A stretch of 64,000 bases of DNA from Paracidovorax avenae ATCC 19860 (GTDB taxonomy: Bacteria; Pseudomonadota; Gammaproteobacteria; Burkholderiales; Burkholderiaceae_C): contig NC_015138.1 of assembly GCF_000176855.2 (NCBI RefSeq), positions 4,588,001-4,652,000 of the forward strand. Reading direction: 5' to 3'. Within the stretch, counting starts at the first letter, position 1, and each line of letters starts with the position of its first letter. Positions 1 through 8,362 of this stretch are shown here, in pieces. Under the pieces are notes generated by a model. It was not told the origin of the DNA, searched no databases, and saw only the letters and a program-made list of their open reading frames with translations. A program made the translations under genes and the position numbers.

Positions 1-1
1 G

Positions 2-709
2 CTCAGTGCCATCAAGGGTGCGGACCTTCTGGAGGCCGTCGCCATCGAAGCCGCTCGCCGCAATGCGCCCGTGGATTTCCATCTCATCGGCTACGGCTAC
101 CGCAGCCTGCAGACCCAGCCCCGGGCGCACCTCACCGTGCACGGTGAATACGCCGAAAAAGACCTTCCGCAACTGCTGCAGTGGCTGCAGCCGGACATCG
201 TGTGGTTCCCGGCCCAGTGGCCCGAAACCTACAGCTACACGCTCAGTGCCGCACTCCTCGCGGGACTGCCCGTGGCCGTTCCGGACATCGGCGCATTCCA
301 CGAGCGGGTCGTCGGCCGGCCCTGGAGCTGGGTGTGTCCCTGGGATGCCACGGCTTCCCAATGGCTGGCATGGTTCGACGAGATCCGCAGCATGCACTTC
401 GCGACCGGCGAAGCGCCTGCCTTGCCGCAGCCCGTGCCCCTGCCCGACGGCATGGACGGCCAGGCGGCGCAGGCCGGCTTCCGTTATGAAACCGATTACC
501 TGTCCGGCATCAGGCCCATGGAGCCGTCGCAACCGCTTTCCCTGGAAGAACTGCAGCGCCTCCAGCCCCAGGCGACCCCTGCCGCGGCCGCGAAATCGGG
601 CCTGCTCTCGGCAGTCGTGTACCTTCGCTCGCTGCCGGTCCTGCGCGGCGTGGCGCGGCGCATCCCATCCCATTGGCAGCGCCGCGTGAAAAACTGGCTG
701 CAGGCATGA
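2..709 (+). CDS. glycosyltransferase, C-terminal part (cut by window start)
   Basis: The frame is open from the first bases of the window, so the N-terminus lies outside. The visible 235 residues look like the C-terminal half of a GT4-type retaining glycosyltransferase. A Rossmann-like stretch (FHLIGYGY) is followed by a segment in which a sugar-nucleotide site is expected (WPETYSYTLSAALLAGLPV, with the E-x7-E-like region shifted) and then by GAFHERV. The last 60 residues are a basic, amphipathic tail (RRIPSHWQRRVKNWLQA) that could sit on the membrane. It points toward the minus-strand Wzt/Wzm, acyltransferase and methyltransferase genes, so it probably helps assemble the O-antigen or a similar surface glycan. 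The sugar transferred cannot be read from the sequence. Confidence 0.75.
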   Translation, partial: LSAIKGADLLEAVAIEAARRNAPVDFHLIGYGYRSLQTQPRAHLTVHGEYAEKDLPQLLQWLQPDIVWFPAQWPETYSYTLSAALLAGLPVAVPDIGAFHERVVGRPWSWVCPWDATASQWLAWFDEIRSMHFATGEAPALPQPVPLPDGMDGQAAQAGFRYETDYLSGIRPMEPSQPLSLEELQRLQPQATPAAAAKSGLLSAVVYLRSLPVLRGVARRIPSHWQRRVKNWLQA

Positions 710-780
710 ACTGAACGGCAGGCCGAGGCGAGCCAGGCCCGCCCGGCCTGGCGCCACCCACCGCCACGGGCTGGCAGGCC

Positions 781-1638
781 TCAGCGCCCCAGCAGCAGGA
801 AGATTTCGTTGTTGAGCAGCCACTCCGGCGAATACCTGCCGCGCAACTCCTCCGGAATCTCCATCTGCAGGCTCCGGCGTTCCTGCCGGACCACGTGGAA
901 ACCGGCCTCCGCCGTCAGGCCGACCAGTTCGTCCGCCGTGAGACGGTTCAAGGCCCGGTACTCATTGAAGACGAAGCGCTTGTAGCCTTCCGGACCGAAA
1001 TCCGCAAAACCGAAATCGGTCTCCGCGGCATCGATGGGCCCTTCGTGTGCGCGAATGATCTCCCACAGCGCCTCTTCGCTCACCAGCAGATGGTGCCATG
1101 GCACCTCGTCATAGCGGCGCAGATGCGATCCATACGGGGAATAGAACAGCGGCTCGATCTGGATGAAGAAGAATCCCCCTGGCCGAAGGCAGGCATGCAG
1201 GTCCTTCAGGATCGGCAGCAGCTGGCCGCGATCGACATGCTCGAAGGTGGACCAGCTCATGATCCCGTCCACGGGGGCCTGCCGGCCTGCCAGCGGTGCA
1301 CCGGGCTGGATGGTTTCGAATGTCAGCGCCGAGGGAATGCGCGACATCCCCAGTTGCTCGCGAGCGATACGCGGCAGCTTCCGGTATTCCTGGCGGATAT
1401 CCACGCCATGGATGCCCGTGGCGCCATGCTTGAGCACCAGCGCCAGGTCCGTGATGCCGTCTCCGCATCCGAAATTCAGCAGCCGGGACGTGCGCAGATC
1501 CAGTGCTCCGCCGACCCAGTCGTTGACGACGTCGGCAGCATAGCCGAAGTGCGCGCGGAACCATTCGTCCGAAATCCGCCCCTCATCCCAGGCAGCCACT
1601 CCCCAAAGGCGTTCCTGCCACCGACTCATCCAGTTCAT
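781..1638 (-). CDS. class I SAM-dependent methyltransferase of the polysaccharide cluster
   Basis: The product is 285 residues from an ATG whose A overlaps the TGA of the upstream acyltransferase gene (ATGA), which fixes the start. The SAM-binding motif I is clear (LLNFGCGDGITDLAL, about residues 55-70). It is followed by an acidic post-I residue (IHGVDIRQEY) and a motif-II region ending in MSWSTFEHV, typical of the Methyltransf_11/UbiE superfamily. A loop PGGFFFIQIEPLFYSPYGSH after motif III resembles sugar or lipid-linked-glycan methyltransferases found in O-antigen operons. The acceptor is unknown; the context (last gene after Wzm-Wzt-acyltransferase) suggests a chain-modifying or chain-terminating methylation. 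The family call is safe, the substrate is inference. Confidence 0.8.
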   Translation of the reverse strand: MNWMSRWQERLWGVAAWDEGRISDEWFRAHFGYAADVVNDWVGGALDLRTSRLLNFGCGDGITDLALVLKHGATGIHGVDIRQEYRKLPRIAREQLGMSRIPSALTFETIQPGAPLAGRQAPVDGIMSWSTFEHVDRGQLLPILKDLHACLRPGGFFFIQIEPLFYSPYGSHLRRYDEVPWHHLLVSEEALWEIIRAHEGPIDAAETDFGFADFGPEGYKRFVFNEYRALNRLTADELVGLTAEAGFHVVRQERRSLQMEIPEELRGRYSPEWLLNNEIFLLLGR

Positions 1639-2585
1639 GGGTTCACCGCCTTCTCCTCCATTGGATTGCGCCTGACATCGGCACGCGCCCGGAAAAAACG
1701 CGGCGCCTCCGTCCATAAATGCCATGCAGCAGGCCGCTGCCTGAGCAGCCCGTCAAAATGATCAAACACCCTGTCGGTCAACTCCTGGGGATCACTGAAC
1801 GTGCCGAGCGGCGCGATCCGCAGTGTCCTGCGGCCCGATTGCAAATCGATACCCATGTAGAACACCGTGGCCGGCAATGAACGGTCCACCGCCATCTGCG
1901 GCAGAACGGCAGGCACGCTGACAGGTTGCCCCAGGATGGTCGCGGTCCGCGTGACGTTGACCTGGTCTTCCGGCACATCGATGACCACCACCACCTGCTC
2001 GTCACGCCGAAGCGCCTGCCGCACGCCCTCCATGCCCCCAGGCACGAAGACCACCGGGCGATGCAGTGCCATCTCCACCGAACGCATGCGGGCACGCACA
2101 TACCGCCCGAACACCCATCGCCCGACGAAATCCCGCCCGCCGGGTGCCGCCAGCACCATGTTGCCCCGCATTCCTGCCGTGGATGCGTGGCAGAGCGCCC
2201 ACATACCGGCGCCCCAGTGGAAAGTGAACAAGAGCCCCGCCTTTCCGGCACCGCTCCATGCACCGTCCACTTCGACATGGCGCCGCATCCAGGCCGCAGA
2301 CCGTGTCCGGAAGAGATAATGGTCCGCGTGGTCCAGCAAGGTCACCAACCTGCGTTCCGCAAGCCATTCTTCGGCAAGGCCGTGTACCCACCCACGCGAA
2401 CTGGCCTGCTCCAGCGCCGCCTCGCAGGCGTCACGGTAGAGCCATCGCCAGTGCGCCATGCGGCGGAACAGGCGGAAGCACACGGTCCATGGCAGCACGG
2501 CCGCCAGACCGGGCAGCACCACCACTTCCAGCAGATCCCGGCTTTCCCTCTTACACCGCGACCAGGCACGGCCCCAACGCGTCAT
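1635..2585 (-). CDS. LpxL/HtrB-like lysophospholipid acyltransferase
   Basis: The product is 316 residues, starting at an ATG 8 bp after the wzt stop codon and overlapping the methyltransferase start by 4 bp, so it is translationally coupled in the exporter operon. An N-terminal hydrophobic segment (VVVLPGLAAVLPWTVCFRLF) would anchor it to the inner membrane. The motif FTFHWGAGMWAL (about residues 115-125) corresponds to the catalytic H-x4-D/E block of the LpxL/LpxM family, although the acidic residue is not at the usual place. Later blocks (FVPGGMEGVRQAL, VVVIDVPEDQ) match substrate-pocket motifs of that family. An acyltransferase of the lipid A type inside an ABC-dependent O-antigen operon may acylate the glycan or its lipid carrier rather than lipid A. 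The exact role is not known. Confidence 0.75.
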   Translation of the reverse strand: MTRWGRAWSRCKRESRDLLEVVVLPGLAAVLPWTVCFRLFRRMAHWRWLYRDACEAALEQASSRGWVHGLAEEWLAERRLVTLLDHADHYLFRTRSAAWMRRHVEVDGAWSGAGKAGLLFTFHWGAGMWALCHASTAGMRGNMVLAAPGGRDFVGRWVFGRYVRARMRSVEMALHRPVVFVPGGMEGVRQALRRDEQVVVVIDVPEDQVNVTRTATILGQPVSVPAVLPQMAVDRSLPATVFYMGIDLQSGRRTLRIAPLGTFSDPQELTDRVFDHFDGLLRQRPAAWHLWTEAPRFFRARADVRRNPMEEKAVNP

Positions 2586-2592
2586 CACCGAT

Positions 2593-3873
2593 TCATTCCC
2601 AGCGGTGCGGCAGGCGGACCAGGCCTGGCATGGGCTTCGGAAAGGAAAAATGGAAATGCAGGAACTGAAACCATTCGTCATAAACGACCAGCCCCGTCTC
2701 GTCGAAGAGATAGACGCTGATCACGTAATCACCCGTGTGCAGAGGCAGCTCGGGGAATGTCAGGACCGAACGCCACGAGCCGTCCTCGAGCCGTACCGGC
2801 TCCGCTCCTTCTTCATGGGTCCCGAGCGAAGTAATGCCCACTCCGCGTGATTGCTCGATCATGAATCCGATGTTCGGACGCTCGTCCCCGCGGCCACGCA
2901 CTACGATGGAGACCACCAGATCCTTGCTCTGCAGCGTGCCGGGACGGTCCCCCTCCGGCTCGGCAAGGTCCTGGACGTCCACGGAAACAATGCAGGCACT
3001 GCCGGCATCCCCCACAGCGACACGATTCCGGTCAGGGCCTTCCACGGCAGCGCCCCCCCCTGCAACCAGGTCTGCCGGAGGCAGTGCGCCGGCAACGTGA
3101 GGAACCTCCCCCTGGGATGCGCCGTCGCGCAAACGGGTATGCAGATCGTAGGCCGCCAGCACAGGCTCCGTCGGCCCGAACTGCTCCACGCACCCATCCT
3201 TCAGCCACAAGGCCACATCGCACAGATGGCGTATGTGATAGGGGCTATGGGAACAGAACAGGATGGTGCAGCCCGCATCCCGGAAAGCCATGATCCGGTC
3301 CACGCACTTTTTCTGGAAATGCTGGTCCCCCACCGCCAGTGCCTCGTCGATGATGAGCACGTCGGGCTGCACCGCGGTGACCAGGGCAAAAGCCAGACGC
3401 ACCGCCATGCCGGAGGAATAGGTCTTCACGGGCCGGTCCAGCGCATGCCCGAGCTCGCTGAACTCGACAATCTCAGGCTCCAGGCGCTGCATCGTCTCCC
3501 GGTCGATACCGATCAGGCTGCCGCCGAAGTACAGATTGTCCCGCCCGCTGAAATCCGGATGGAAGCCGGCTCCAAGCTCCAGAATGGCCGTCACCCGTCC
3601 CACCCGCTCGATCGAGCCGCTCGATGGCTGAAGCGTTCCGGCAAGCAGTTTCAGCAGCGAACTCTTGCCGGCACCGTTGTCACCGATCACCCCGATGCAC
3701 TGGCCGCGGCGCAATTCGAAAGACACGTCCTTCAGGGCCCAGTGGCTGCGATGGTGGGAGCGGCCGGTAATGAGCGACCTGAGCCGCTGGCGGGGAGACG
3801 CGTAGATGCGGTACTCCTTGCCCAGGTTTTTCACCTGGAGGACCGTCTCGGACAAGGGTTGCAGCGCGGTCAT
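2593..3873 (-). CDS. wzt: ABC transporter ATP-binding protein for polysaccharide export (Wzt-like)
   Basis: The product is 426 residues. The N-terminal ABC ATPase has Walker A (GDNGAGKSS, residues 64-72), an ABC signature degenerate at its first residues (TYSSGMAVRL, about 151-160) and Walker B (VLIIDEAL, about 172-179), followed by an H-loop (FCSHSPYH). After about residue 265 comes a separate beta-rich C-terminal domain that ends near FLHFHFSFPKP. This two-part build is that of Wzt/TagH proteins, whose extra domain recognises the finished, often terminally modified, O-polysaccharide. Start chosen at the ATG that overlaps the wzm stop (ATGA); an in-frame TTG two codons upstream is less likely. 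It works with the permease just upstream to move lipid-linked glycan across the inner membrane. Confidence 0.9.
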   Translation of the reverse strand: MTALQPLSETVLQVKNLGKEYRIYASPRQRLRSLITGRSHHRSHWALKDVSFELRRGQCIGVIGDNGAGKSSLLKLLAGTLQPSSGSIERVGRVTAILELGAGFHPDFSGRDNLYFGGSLIGIDRETMQRLEPEIVEFSELGHALDRPVKTYSSGMAVRLAFALVTAVQPDVLIIDEALAVGDQHFQKKCVDRIMAFRDAGCTILFCSHSPYHIRHLCDVALWLKDGCVEQFGPTEPVLAAYDLHTRLRDGASQGEVPHVAGALPPADLVAGGGAAVEGPDRNRVAVGDAGSACIVSVDVQDLAEPEGDRPGTLQSKDLVVSIVVRGRGDERPNIGFMIEQSRGVGITSLGTHEEGAEPVRLEDGSWRSVLTFPELPLHTGDYVISVYLFDETGLVVYDEWFQFLHFHFSFPKPMPGLVRLPHRWE

Positions 3874-4670
3874 AGCCAATCCACCAGTTGGTCACGGCTG
3901 CGCCGGACAACGACGTTCAATGCCATGGCGACGACCAGCAGCCACGCCCCACCGGCCAGCCATACGCTGGAAGGAGGCCAGTCCCCCAGCAGCAGCACCT
4001 GCTGGTACCCGATGACCAGGGCCGTCATGGGATTGAGCCACAGCACCCAGCGCCAGTTCTCCGGGAACATGGTCAGGGGGAAAAGGATCGGCGTGAGGTA
4101 GATCCCCACGGAAAGAAGAAAGCCCACGATCTGCACCGTGTCGCGCAGGGCTGCGGCAAGAATCGCAAGCAGGTACCCGATGAGCAGGCAGAGGAGCAAT
4201 TGCAGCGCCAGCAACGGCACCATCGCCAGCAGGGCCGGACGCACTCCATGCAGAGGGGTATAGACCAAGGCCACCAGCAAAAGCAGCGGCCCGAAGATCA
4301 CGCCGCTGGCCAGCACGGCCCGCGTCGTGAAGAGCACGGGCGGCAACGGGTTCTTCTGCAAGGTTCCCCCCGCCTCGATCAAGCTGTTCATGCCGCGGGA
4401 CACGGCATCGCAGAACGCCATCCATGGCAGCGCGCCCACGACCAGGAACGTGCCTACGGCATGCGTGGGGGCTCCATTGCCAAGCCGCATGGAGAACACG
4501 ACATCGAAAACGAGGTAATAGGCCGCGACAGTCAGCAAGGGCTGCAGGTAAGGCCACAGGATGCCAACGGCCGTGCCTGCGTGGCGCGCCGCCACCTCGC
4601 GCCGGGTCAACACCCATACCAGGGAGCGGGCGCTCCAGACGGCACGCCACTCGTTCCGCAAAGTCTGCAT
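3870..4670 (-). CDS. wzm: ABC-2 type polysaccharide export permease (Wzm-like)
   Basis: The product is 266 residues of ABC-2 permease. A short cytoplasmic N-terminus carrying the amphipathic coupling segment (WSARSLVWVLTRREVAARH) is followed by GILWPYLQPLLTVAAYYLVF and about six membrane helices. The loop PLPPVLFTTRAVL and the segment LTPILFPLTMFPENWRWV are recurrent in Wzm/KpsM/TagG proteins. The gene overlaps wzt by 4 bp and is the first gene of the minus-strand run wzm-wzt-acyltransferase-methyltransferase. The partner ATPase and the polysaccharide context make O-antigen or related glycan export the likely job. No unusual features are seen. Confidence 0.9.
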   Translation of the reverse strand: MQTLRNEWRAVWSARSLVWVLTRREVAARHAGTAVGILWPYLQPLLTVAAYYLVFDVVFSMRLGNGAPTHAVGTFLVVGALPWMAFCDAVSRGMNSLIEAGGTLQKNPLPPVLFTTRAVLASGVIFGPLLLLVALVYTPLHGVRPALLAMVPLLALQLLLCLLIGYLLAILAAALRDTVQIVGFLLSVGIYLTPILFPLTMFPENWRWVLWLNPMTALVIGYQQVLLLGDWPPSSVWLAGGAWLLVVAMALNVVVRRSRDQLVDWL

Positions 4671-4710
4671 GAAAAAACCATCAAAGGCGGGGCGCTACCC
4701 GCCAAATAAC

Positions 4711-4735
4711 GGCACAGGCCCTGAAAGCCTGTGCC
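4711..4735 (-). terminator. hairpin after the parvulin gene
   Basis: A 9-bp perfect stem (GGCACAGGC / GCCTGTGCC, 4711-4719 and 4727-4735) with a 7-base loop lies 26 bp beyond the stop codon of the parvulin gene. On the minus strand it is followed by a modest T-rich stretch (TTATTT). It is probably the terminator separating the isomerase gene from the wzm operon. Confidence 0.6.
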
Positions 4736-4761
4736 TCGATCACACCCGCAGAGCTTACGCG

Positions 4762-5661
4762 TTACGGCGCCGTCTTCACCGGTTGCGGGTTGTAGCCAGC
4801 TGCAAAAGCTTCGATGGCTTCCTTGTTGATTTTTGCTTCCTGCTGCAAAGCCTGCGCGTCGGCGACGCGCGCTTCCTGCTGCACGTTCGCACGGACTTCC
4901 TGCATCAGTTCGCTGCGCACCTCATCGAAGCTGCGCGTTCTCGCAGCATGCCGACCTTCCAGTTGCAGGATGTGGTAGCCGAACTTGCTCTCCACGATGC
5001 CGCTCAACTGGCCCGGCTTGGTCAGTGCGAACGCAGCCTTGTCGAACTCTGGCACCATCTTTCCTGCTTCGAAGAAGCCCAGGTCACCGCCCTTTGCGGC
5101 GCTGCCCTTGTCTGCAGAACGCTCCTTGGCCAACTGCGCGAAGTCTGCGCCGCCCTTGAGTTCCTGCTCGATCTTCTCGATCTGCGCCCGGGAATCCGCC
5201 CCAGTGCCTGCAATCAGAATGTGCCGCACCTGCACTTGCTCGGGCACCTTGAAACGCTCCGGCTTGGCCTTGTAGATGTTGCGGGCCAACCCCTCGGCAA
5301 CTGCATCCGAGGGCATGTTGTCCTTGTCCACCTTGGCCAGATAGGCGTCGGACAGCACCTTGTCCCGAGCCACGCGCAAGGCGGCGGCTACTTCCGGATC
5401 CTTCTCCAGCCCCGCGGCTTCGGCGCGTTGCGCCATGGCACGGCGTGCATAGAGGTTGGAAGCAATCTGGGTCACTGTCTGCGGACGGGACAACACGGTA
5501 TCGCGCATTTCCGGAGGCATGCGCAATGCATCGGCTCGCATATCGCTGCTGTCGATCGCGATATGCGGGCCCTGGATCAGCACGGTTTCCTGGGCATGGG
5601 CGGACAACATCATTGCGGAGAGCAGGGCACCGGCGCAGAGGCGGAAAGCGGAACGTTTCAT
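4762..5661 (-). CDS. periplasmic parvulin-type peptidyl-prolyl isomerase (SurA/PpiC family)
   Basis: The product is 299 residues with a clear Sec signal peptide (MKRSAFRLCAGALLSAMMLS, cleavage after AHA-Q). A SurA-like helical N-domain (about 30-150) is followed by one parvulin domain (about 155-255). The latter starts at VQVRHILIAG, passes through FAQLAKERSAD and KGGDLGFFEAGKM, and ends at FGYHILQLEG, with the family's active-site His residues. A short charged helical tail follows. It should assist folding of exported proteins in the periplasm. It lies just downstream of the gene for an abundant exported protein (5760-7373), separated by a strong terminator, which hints at a client relation. 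The start was chosen at the ATG giving a standard signal peptide; an in-frame ATG five codons upstream is possible. Confidence 0.88.
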   Translation of the reverse strand: MKRSAFRLCAGALLSAMMLSAHAQETVLIQGPHIAIDSSDMRADALRMPPEMRDTVLSRPQTVTQIASNLYARRAMAQRAEAAGLEKDPEVAAALRVARDKVLSDAYLAKVDKDNMPSDAVAEGLARNIYKAKPERFKVPEQVQVRHILIAGTGADSRAQIEKIEQELKGGADFAQLAKERSADKGSAAKGGDLGFFEAGKMVPEFDKAAFALTKPGQLSGIVESKFGYHILQLEGRHAARTRSFDEVRSELMQEVRANVQQEARVADAQALQQEAKINKEAIEAFAAGYNPQPVKTAP

Positions 5662-5688
5662 GTATGAGTCAACCATCAGTGAGAAATG

Positions 5689-5720
5689 AAAAAAGGCGGG
5701 GGAGACCCCCGCCTTTTTTT
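5689..5720. terminator. strong bidirectional rho-independent terminator
   Basis: GGCGGGGG (5695-5702) pairs with CCCCCGCC (5706-5713) over a 3-base loop, with six A on one side and seven T on the other. It works in both directions and lies directly after the stop codon of the exported protein gene at 5760-7373. Confidence 0.88.
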
Positions 5721-5759
5721 GGATCACATTGCTGTGAAAAGTGCCGTAGCAGCAGTGAA

Positions 5760-7373
5760 TTACTGTGCAGCCGGGAACGTGAAGCGGTGGGGCCACGTGA
5801 TACCGTAGGTACCAGACGTGCCAGCCGATGCCAGCGGGTTGGTGAGCTTGATGAACGAAGCACCGATGATCGGCAGACCACGGTTGTTGTTCGTCACGTC
5901 CACGCGGCTCCAGCCGTTCGTGTAAGCACCGGTCGTCAGCTGTTGGGCTGCAACCGACGCACCCAGCACGGAACCCGAAGAGAAGCTCAGCACGCTGGTT
6001 TCGCCGCAGAAGCGGGTTTGTGCCACGGAACCAGGCGAGAACACGGCGCCGGCAGTTTGCGTGCTTTCTTCGCGGTCGTAGAAAGCTTGGCCGGTGGAGT
6101 TCACGCAGATCGCACCGCCCACAGCTTGCAGCGAGGTGTTACCGGGGTTGAAGCGCTCGTCGGTCAGGTTACCGTTACCGCTCAGGTCAGTGAACAGGCG
6201 GATATTGGTGGTGTCGGCGGGGCTTTGGTTAGCCGCAGCGTAGTTCGCAGCCACGTTGTACCGACGGGTGGGCATGGAGAACAGCCAGTCCGTCTTGGCG
6301 GAGATGGAAGCATCCGTAGCGTACTGGTTGGTGATGGAGGTCACAGCCAGGGCGTTCGTCAGGTTCGTGGCTTGCACCAGCGGAGACACAGCCGTGGTGC
6401 TGTTTGCACCCGTCACGGTGTAAGGCGTGGACATGTCGGGCAGGTCGTAGTTCGCAGCAGCGATCTTCGGCAGGTTGCCCGGGGCAGCGCCGGCAGCGTT
6501 GAGCACGTTCAGGGTACGGAACAGCGGGTCGGCCGTGTAGGAATCCGGCGAGCCGTTAGTGTTCGCGTTCTGCGGGAAGTGCACGAAGTTACCGACGGCA
6601 GGCAGACCACCGTTTTCAGCACGGATGGCCGTAGCGCCGCCAGCGAACGTCGTGGTTTGCGCCACGTTGATGATGTACCAGTCACCGACCAGGCCGGTGG
6701 TAGGCGTGTCGAAACCAGCAGCAGCCACGGCGGCAGGGGTCGTGAAGTTCTGCAGCGTGCCGTTCAGGACGGAAGACGTGCAAGGCGCCACGCCGTTCAC
6801 GTGCTTGATGGCCGTGTACAGGGGGTTGACCGTCGTCGAGCCGGGGATCGTTGCCGGAATGTCAGCCATGTTGAAGATTTCAACATAGCCTTCACGGGTC
6901 TGGTTGGCCAGGTCGGCAGCCACGAGGCCCGTGTTCAGGCGGTCGGTCACGAAGCGCTGGGGAACGTTCTTCGTCAGAGCGGGCAGCGTGCAGGTGCCGT
7001 CAGCCGTCTGCAGTTGAGCCACGCCATCGGAGCCAGCCGTCACAGCAGCCGTCCACACGTCGCCAGGCGACATGAAGACTTGGAAGTCCAGAATGTCGTC
7101 GGAGTTCAGGGCGCCACGGAAACGGACCTTCACGGCCTTGCCGCGGGAGGTGTCGGTGTTCACCACGTGCAGAACGGTCATGTTGCCGTTTTGCGCGTTG
7201 AAGTAAGGCACCAGCAGTGCATGGCCCACGCCGCCTTCGGCGAACGACAGCGTCGTAGCGGTCGTTGCCGTCAGCGGAGCCTGGCCGACGACCACATCAG
7301 CGGATGCGGCGCCAGCGAAGCCCAGGCCACCAATCATGGCAGCAATGCTCAGGGCCAGAACATTTTTCTTCAT
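5760..7373 (-). CDS. large exported protein of unknown function, probably abundant surface protein
   Basis: The product is 537 residues with a textbook signal peptide (MKKNVLALSIAAMIGGLGFA, cleavage after ASA-D). The mature part is rich in Ala, Thr, Asn, Val and Gly, has few charged residues and few cysteines (Cys in GTCTL, APCTSS, AICVNS and RFCGE, possibly two disulfides), and shows no catalytic motif I recognise. The C-terminus ends ITWPHRFTFPAAQ, with an aromatic near-terminal residue but no clear beta-barrel signature. Codon choice is markedly restricted compared with neighbours, a good ribosome site (GGAG) precedes the ATG, and it has its own extended -10 promoter and strong terminator, all as expected for a highly expressed monocistronic gene. 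A surface-layer-like or cell-surface role is inference only. Confidence 0.8.
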   Translation of the reverse strand: MKKNVLALSIAAMIGGLGFAGAASADVVVGQAPLTATTATTLSFAEGGVGHALLVPYFNAQNGNMTVLHVVNTDTSRGKAVKVRFRGALNSDDILDFQVFMSPGDVWTAAVTAGSDGVAQLQTADGTCTLPALTKNVPQRFVTDRLNTGLVAADLANQTREGYVEIFNMADIPATIPGSTTVNPLYTAIKHVNGVAPCTSSVLNGTLQNFTTPAAVAAAGFDTPTTGLVGDWYIINVAQTTTFAGGATAIRAENGGLPAVGNFVHFPQNANTNGSPDSYTADPLFRTLNVLNAAGAAPGNLPKIAAANYDLPDMSTPYTVTGANSTTAVSPLVQATNLTNALAVTSITNQYATDASISAKTDWLFSMPTRRYNVAANYAAANQSPADTTNIRLFTDLSGNGNLTDERFNPGNTSLQAVGGAICVNSTGQAFYDREESTQTAGAVFSPGSVAQTRFCGETSVLSFSSGSVLGASVAAQQLTTGAYTNGWSRVDVTNNNRGLPIIGASFIKLTNPLASAGTSGTYGITWPHRFTFPAAQ

Positions 7374-7433
7374 ATCGAGAACTCCAGTTAAAAAGTTGGT
7401 AAGCGCAACTACCACGATTGATTACGCCAAAGA

Positions 7434-7442
7434 ATAGTAGCA
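7434..7442 (-). promoter_or_regulatory. extended -10 promoter of the exported protein gene
   Basis: On the minus strand TGCTACTAT is an extended -10 element (TG-n-TACTAT). It predicts a start site near 7427 and an untranslated leader of about 54 bases. A good -35 box is not evident. Confidence 0.35.
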
Positions 7443-7821
7443 CAGCGCATTCACGGCCTGTACTGCGGAACCTCTGCCAATCCTTCGCCTGTTGATGAAA
7501 TGCAACAGTACCTGGAGACGCACCGCACGAGGCCCACCCGAGCACGGCAGGTGGTGAGCCCGGCCATTCTTTGGGGTAGGGCTTGCAGACGCGGAAGAGC
7601 CTGCGCAAAGCACCCTTGCGGATGCCCAGCGGGTCTGCCTCTCCGACCTCTACAAACCTTGGGGGCGAACAATACCAAAAGAACCCTGCATTCCCAAGCA
7701 AAAAAACCCAAATTCACACACATTTCGCTGGAGCGATCAGGGCAGTCGCGACGCCCCGACCACATCAGGGGCACTCAAACGGTCTCCAGGCACTCCACCC
7801 CCGTAATGCGCCCGCCAGAAT

Positions 7822-7860
7822 GCAACAACGCCCGGCGCATTCGCGACCGGGCGTTGTTGC
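7822..7860 (-). terminator. hairpin terminator after the type II secretion operon
   Basis: Perfect 14-bp stem (GCAACAACGCCCGG, 7822-7835, with 7847-7860) and an 11-base loop, 58 bp beyond the stop of the last gene (lipoprotein) of the gsp operon. The outer AAC/GTT pairs give a T-containing tail on the minus strand but no long T run. Confidence 0.65.
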
Positions 7861-7918
7861 CTGGATGCTCAGTCAACAGGCCGTCACCTCCATGGATGCC
7901 TCCAGGCCTGCAGACGTA

Positions 7919-8338
7919 TCAGAGGTCCTGGAACCTCCACCATTGTCCATCCTCCTGCACCCAGGTTTCATCGAGATAGGTATCGATGCTGTTGAGCTTG
8001 ACGCCGATGATCATCGGCTTGGCGGTGAGCTTGATCTTCGCGACGCACTTTTCCGGCTGGCACTCCACGTTCGTGACCTCGGCCGCAGTGACCGAGGCAG
8101 CATTGCCGAACTGCCGCGCGAACTGCTCCTTGGTGACGGCCGCCCTGTAGGAAGGAGGCGTCAGCGCATAGGTCTTCTCGTACTGCCCTGCCATGCGGGC
8201 CTTCCAATAGGCCTCAGCCCGCTCCTTCACCGCCTGCTCGGGGGTGGCAGGCGCCAGGGCCGCGCACCCCGCCAACGCCATCGCACCCGCGACCACGCAT
8301 GCCGAACCCGACTTGAGAATGAGAGTTTTAAAGTTCAT
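7919..8338 (-). CDS. small lipoprotein downstream of gspD, candidate pilotin
   Basis: The product is 139 residues with a lipoprotein signal peptide ending in the lipobox LAGC (Cys about 25). The mature part (VKERAEAYWKARMAGQYEK, then EVTNVECQPEKCVAKIKLTAKP, then WVQEDGQWWRFQDL) has the alpha-then-beta pattern of NTF2-like or DUF4878-type lipoproteins, and CQPEKC could form a disulfide. It begins 24 bp after gspD, in the same operon and before the operon terminator. Its position, size and outer-membrane lipid anchor fit a pilotin that delivers the secretin, but it lacks similarity to GspS or AspS that I can see. The lipoprotein call is firm, the pilotin role is inference. Confidence 0.8.
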   Translation of the reverse strand: MNFKTLILKSGSACVVAGAMALAGCAALAPATPEQAVKERAEAYWKARMAGQYEKTYALTPPSYRAAVTKEQFARQFGNAASVTAAEVTNVECQPEKCVAKIKLTAKPMIIGVKLNSIDTYLDETWVQEDGQWWRFQDL

Positions 8339-8362
8339 AGGAAAAAATGATAAGTGAATCCA

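Larger units (their letters stand above)
7374..7918. other. 545-bp intergenic region, no gene seen
   Basis: No convincing coding frame on either strand. It holds the promoter and 54-nt leader of the exported protein gene at its left end and the terminator hairpin of the type II secretion operon at its right end. The middle (about 7450-7800) shows A-rich tracts near 7660-7720 but no recognisable gene or repeat. Confidence 0.6.

Noticed and set aside
5445..7391. A 648-codon plus-strand frame opposite the exported protein gene
   Set aside because: Arg/Val/Gly/His-rich antisense shadow; the minus-strand gene has signal peptide, ribosome site, promoter and terminator.
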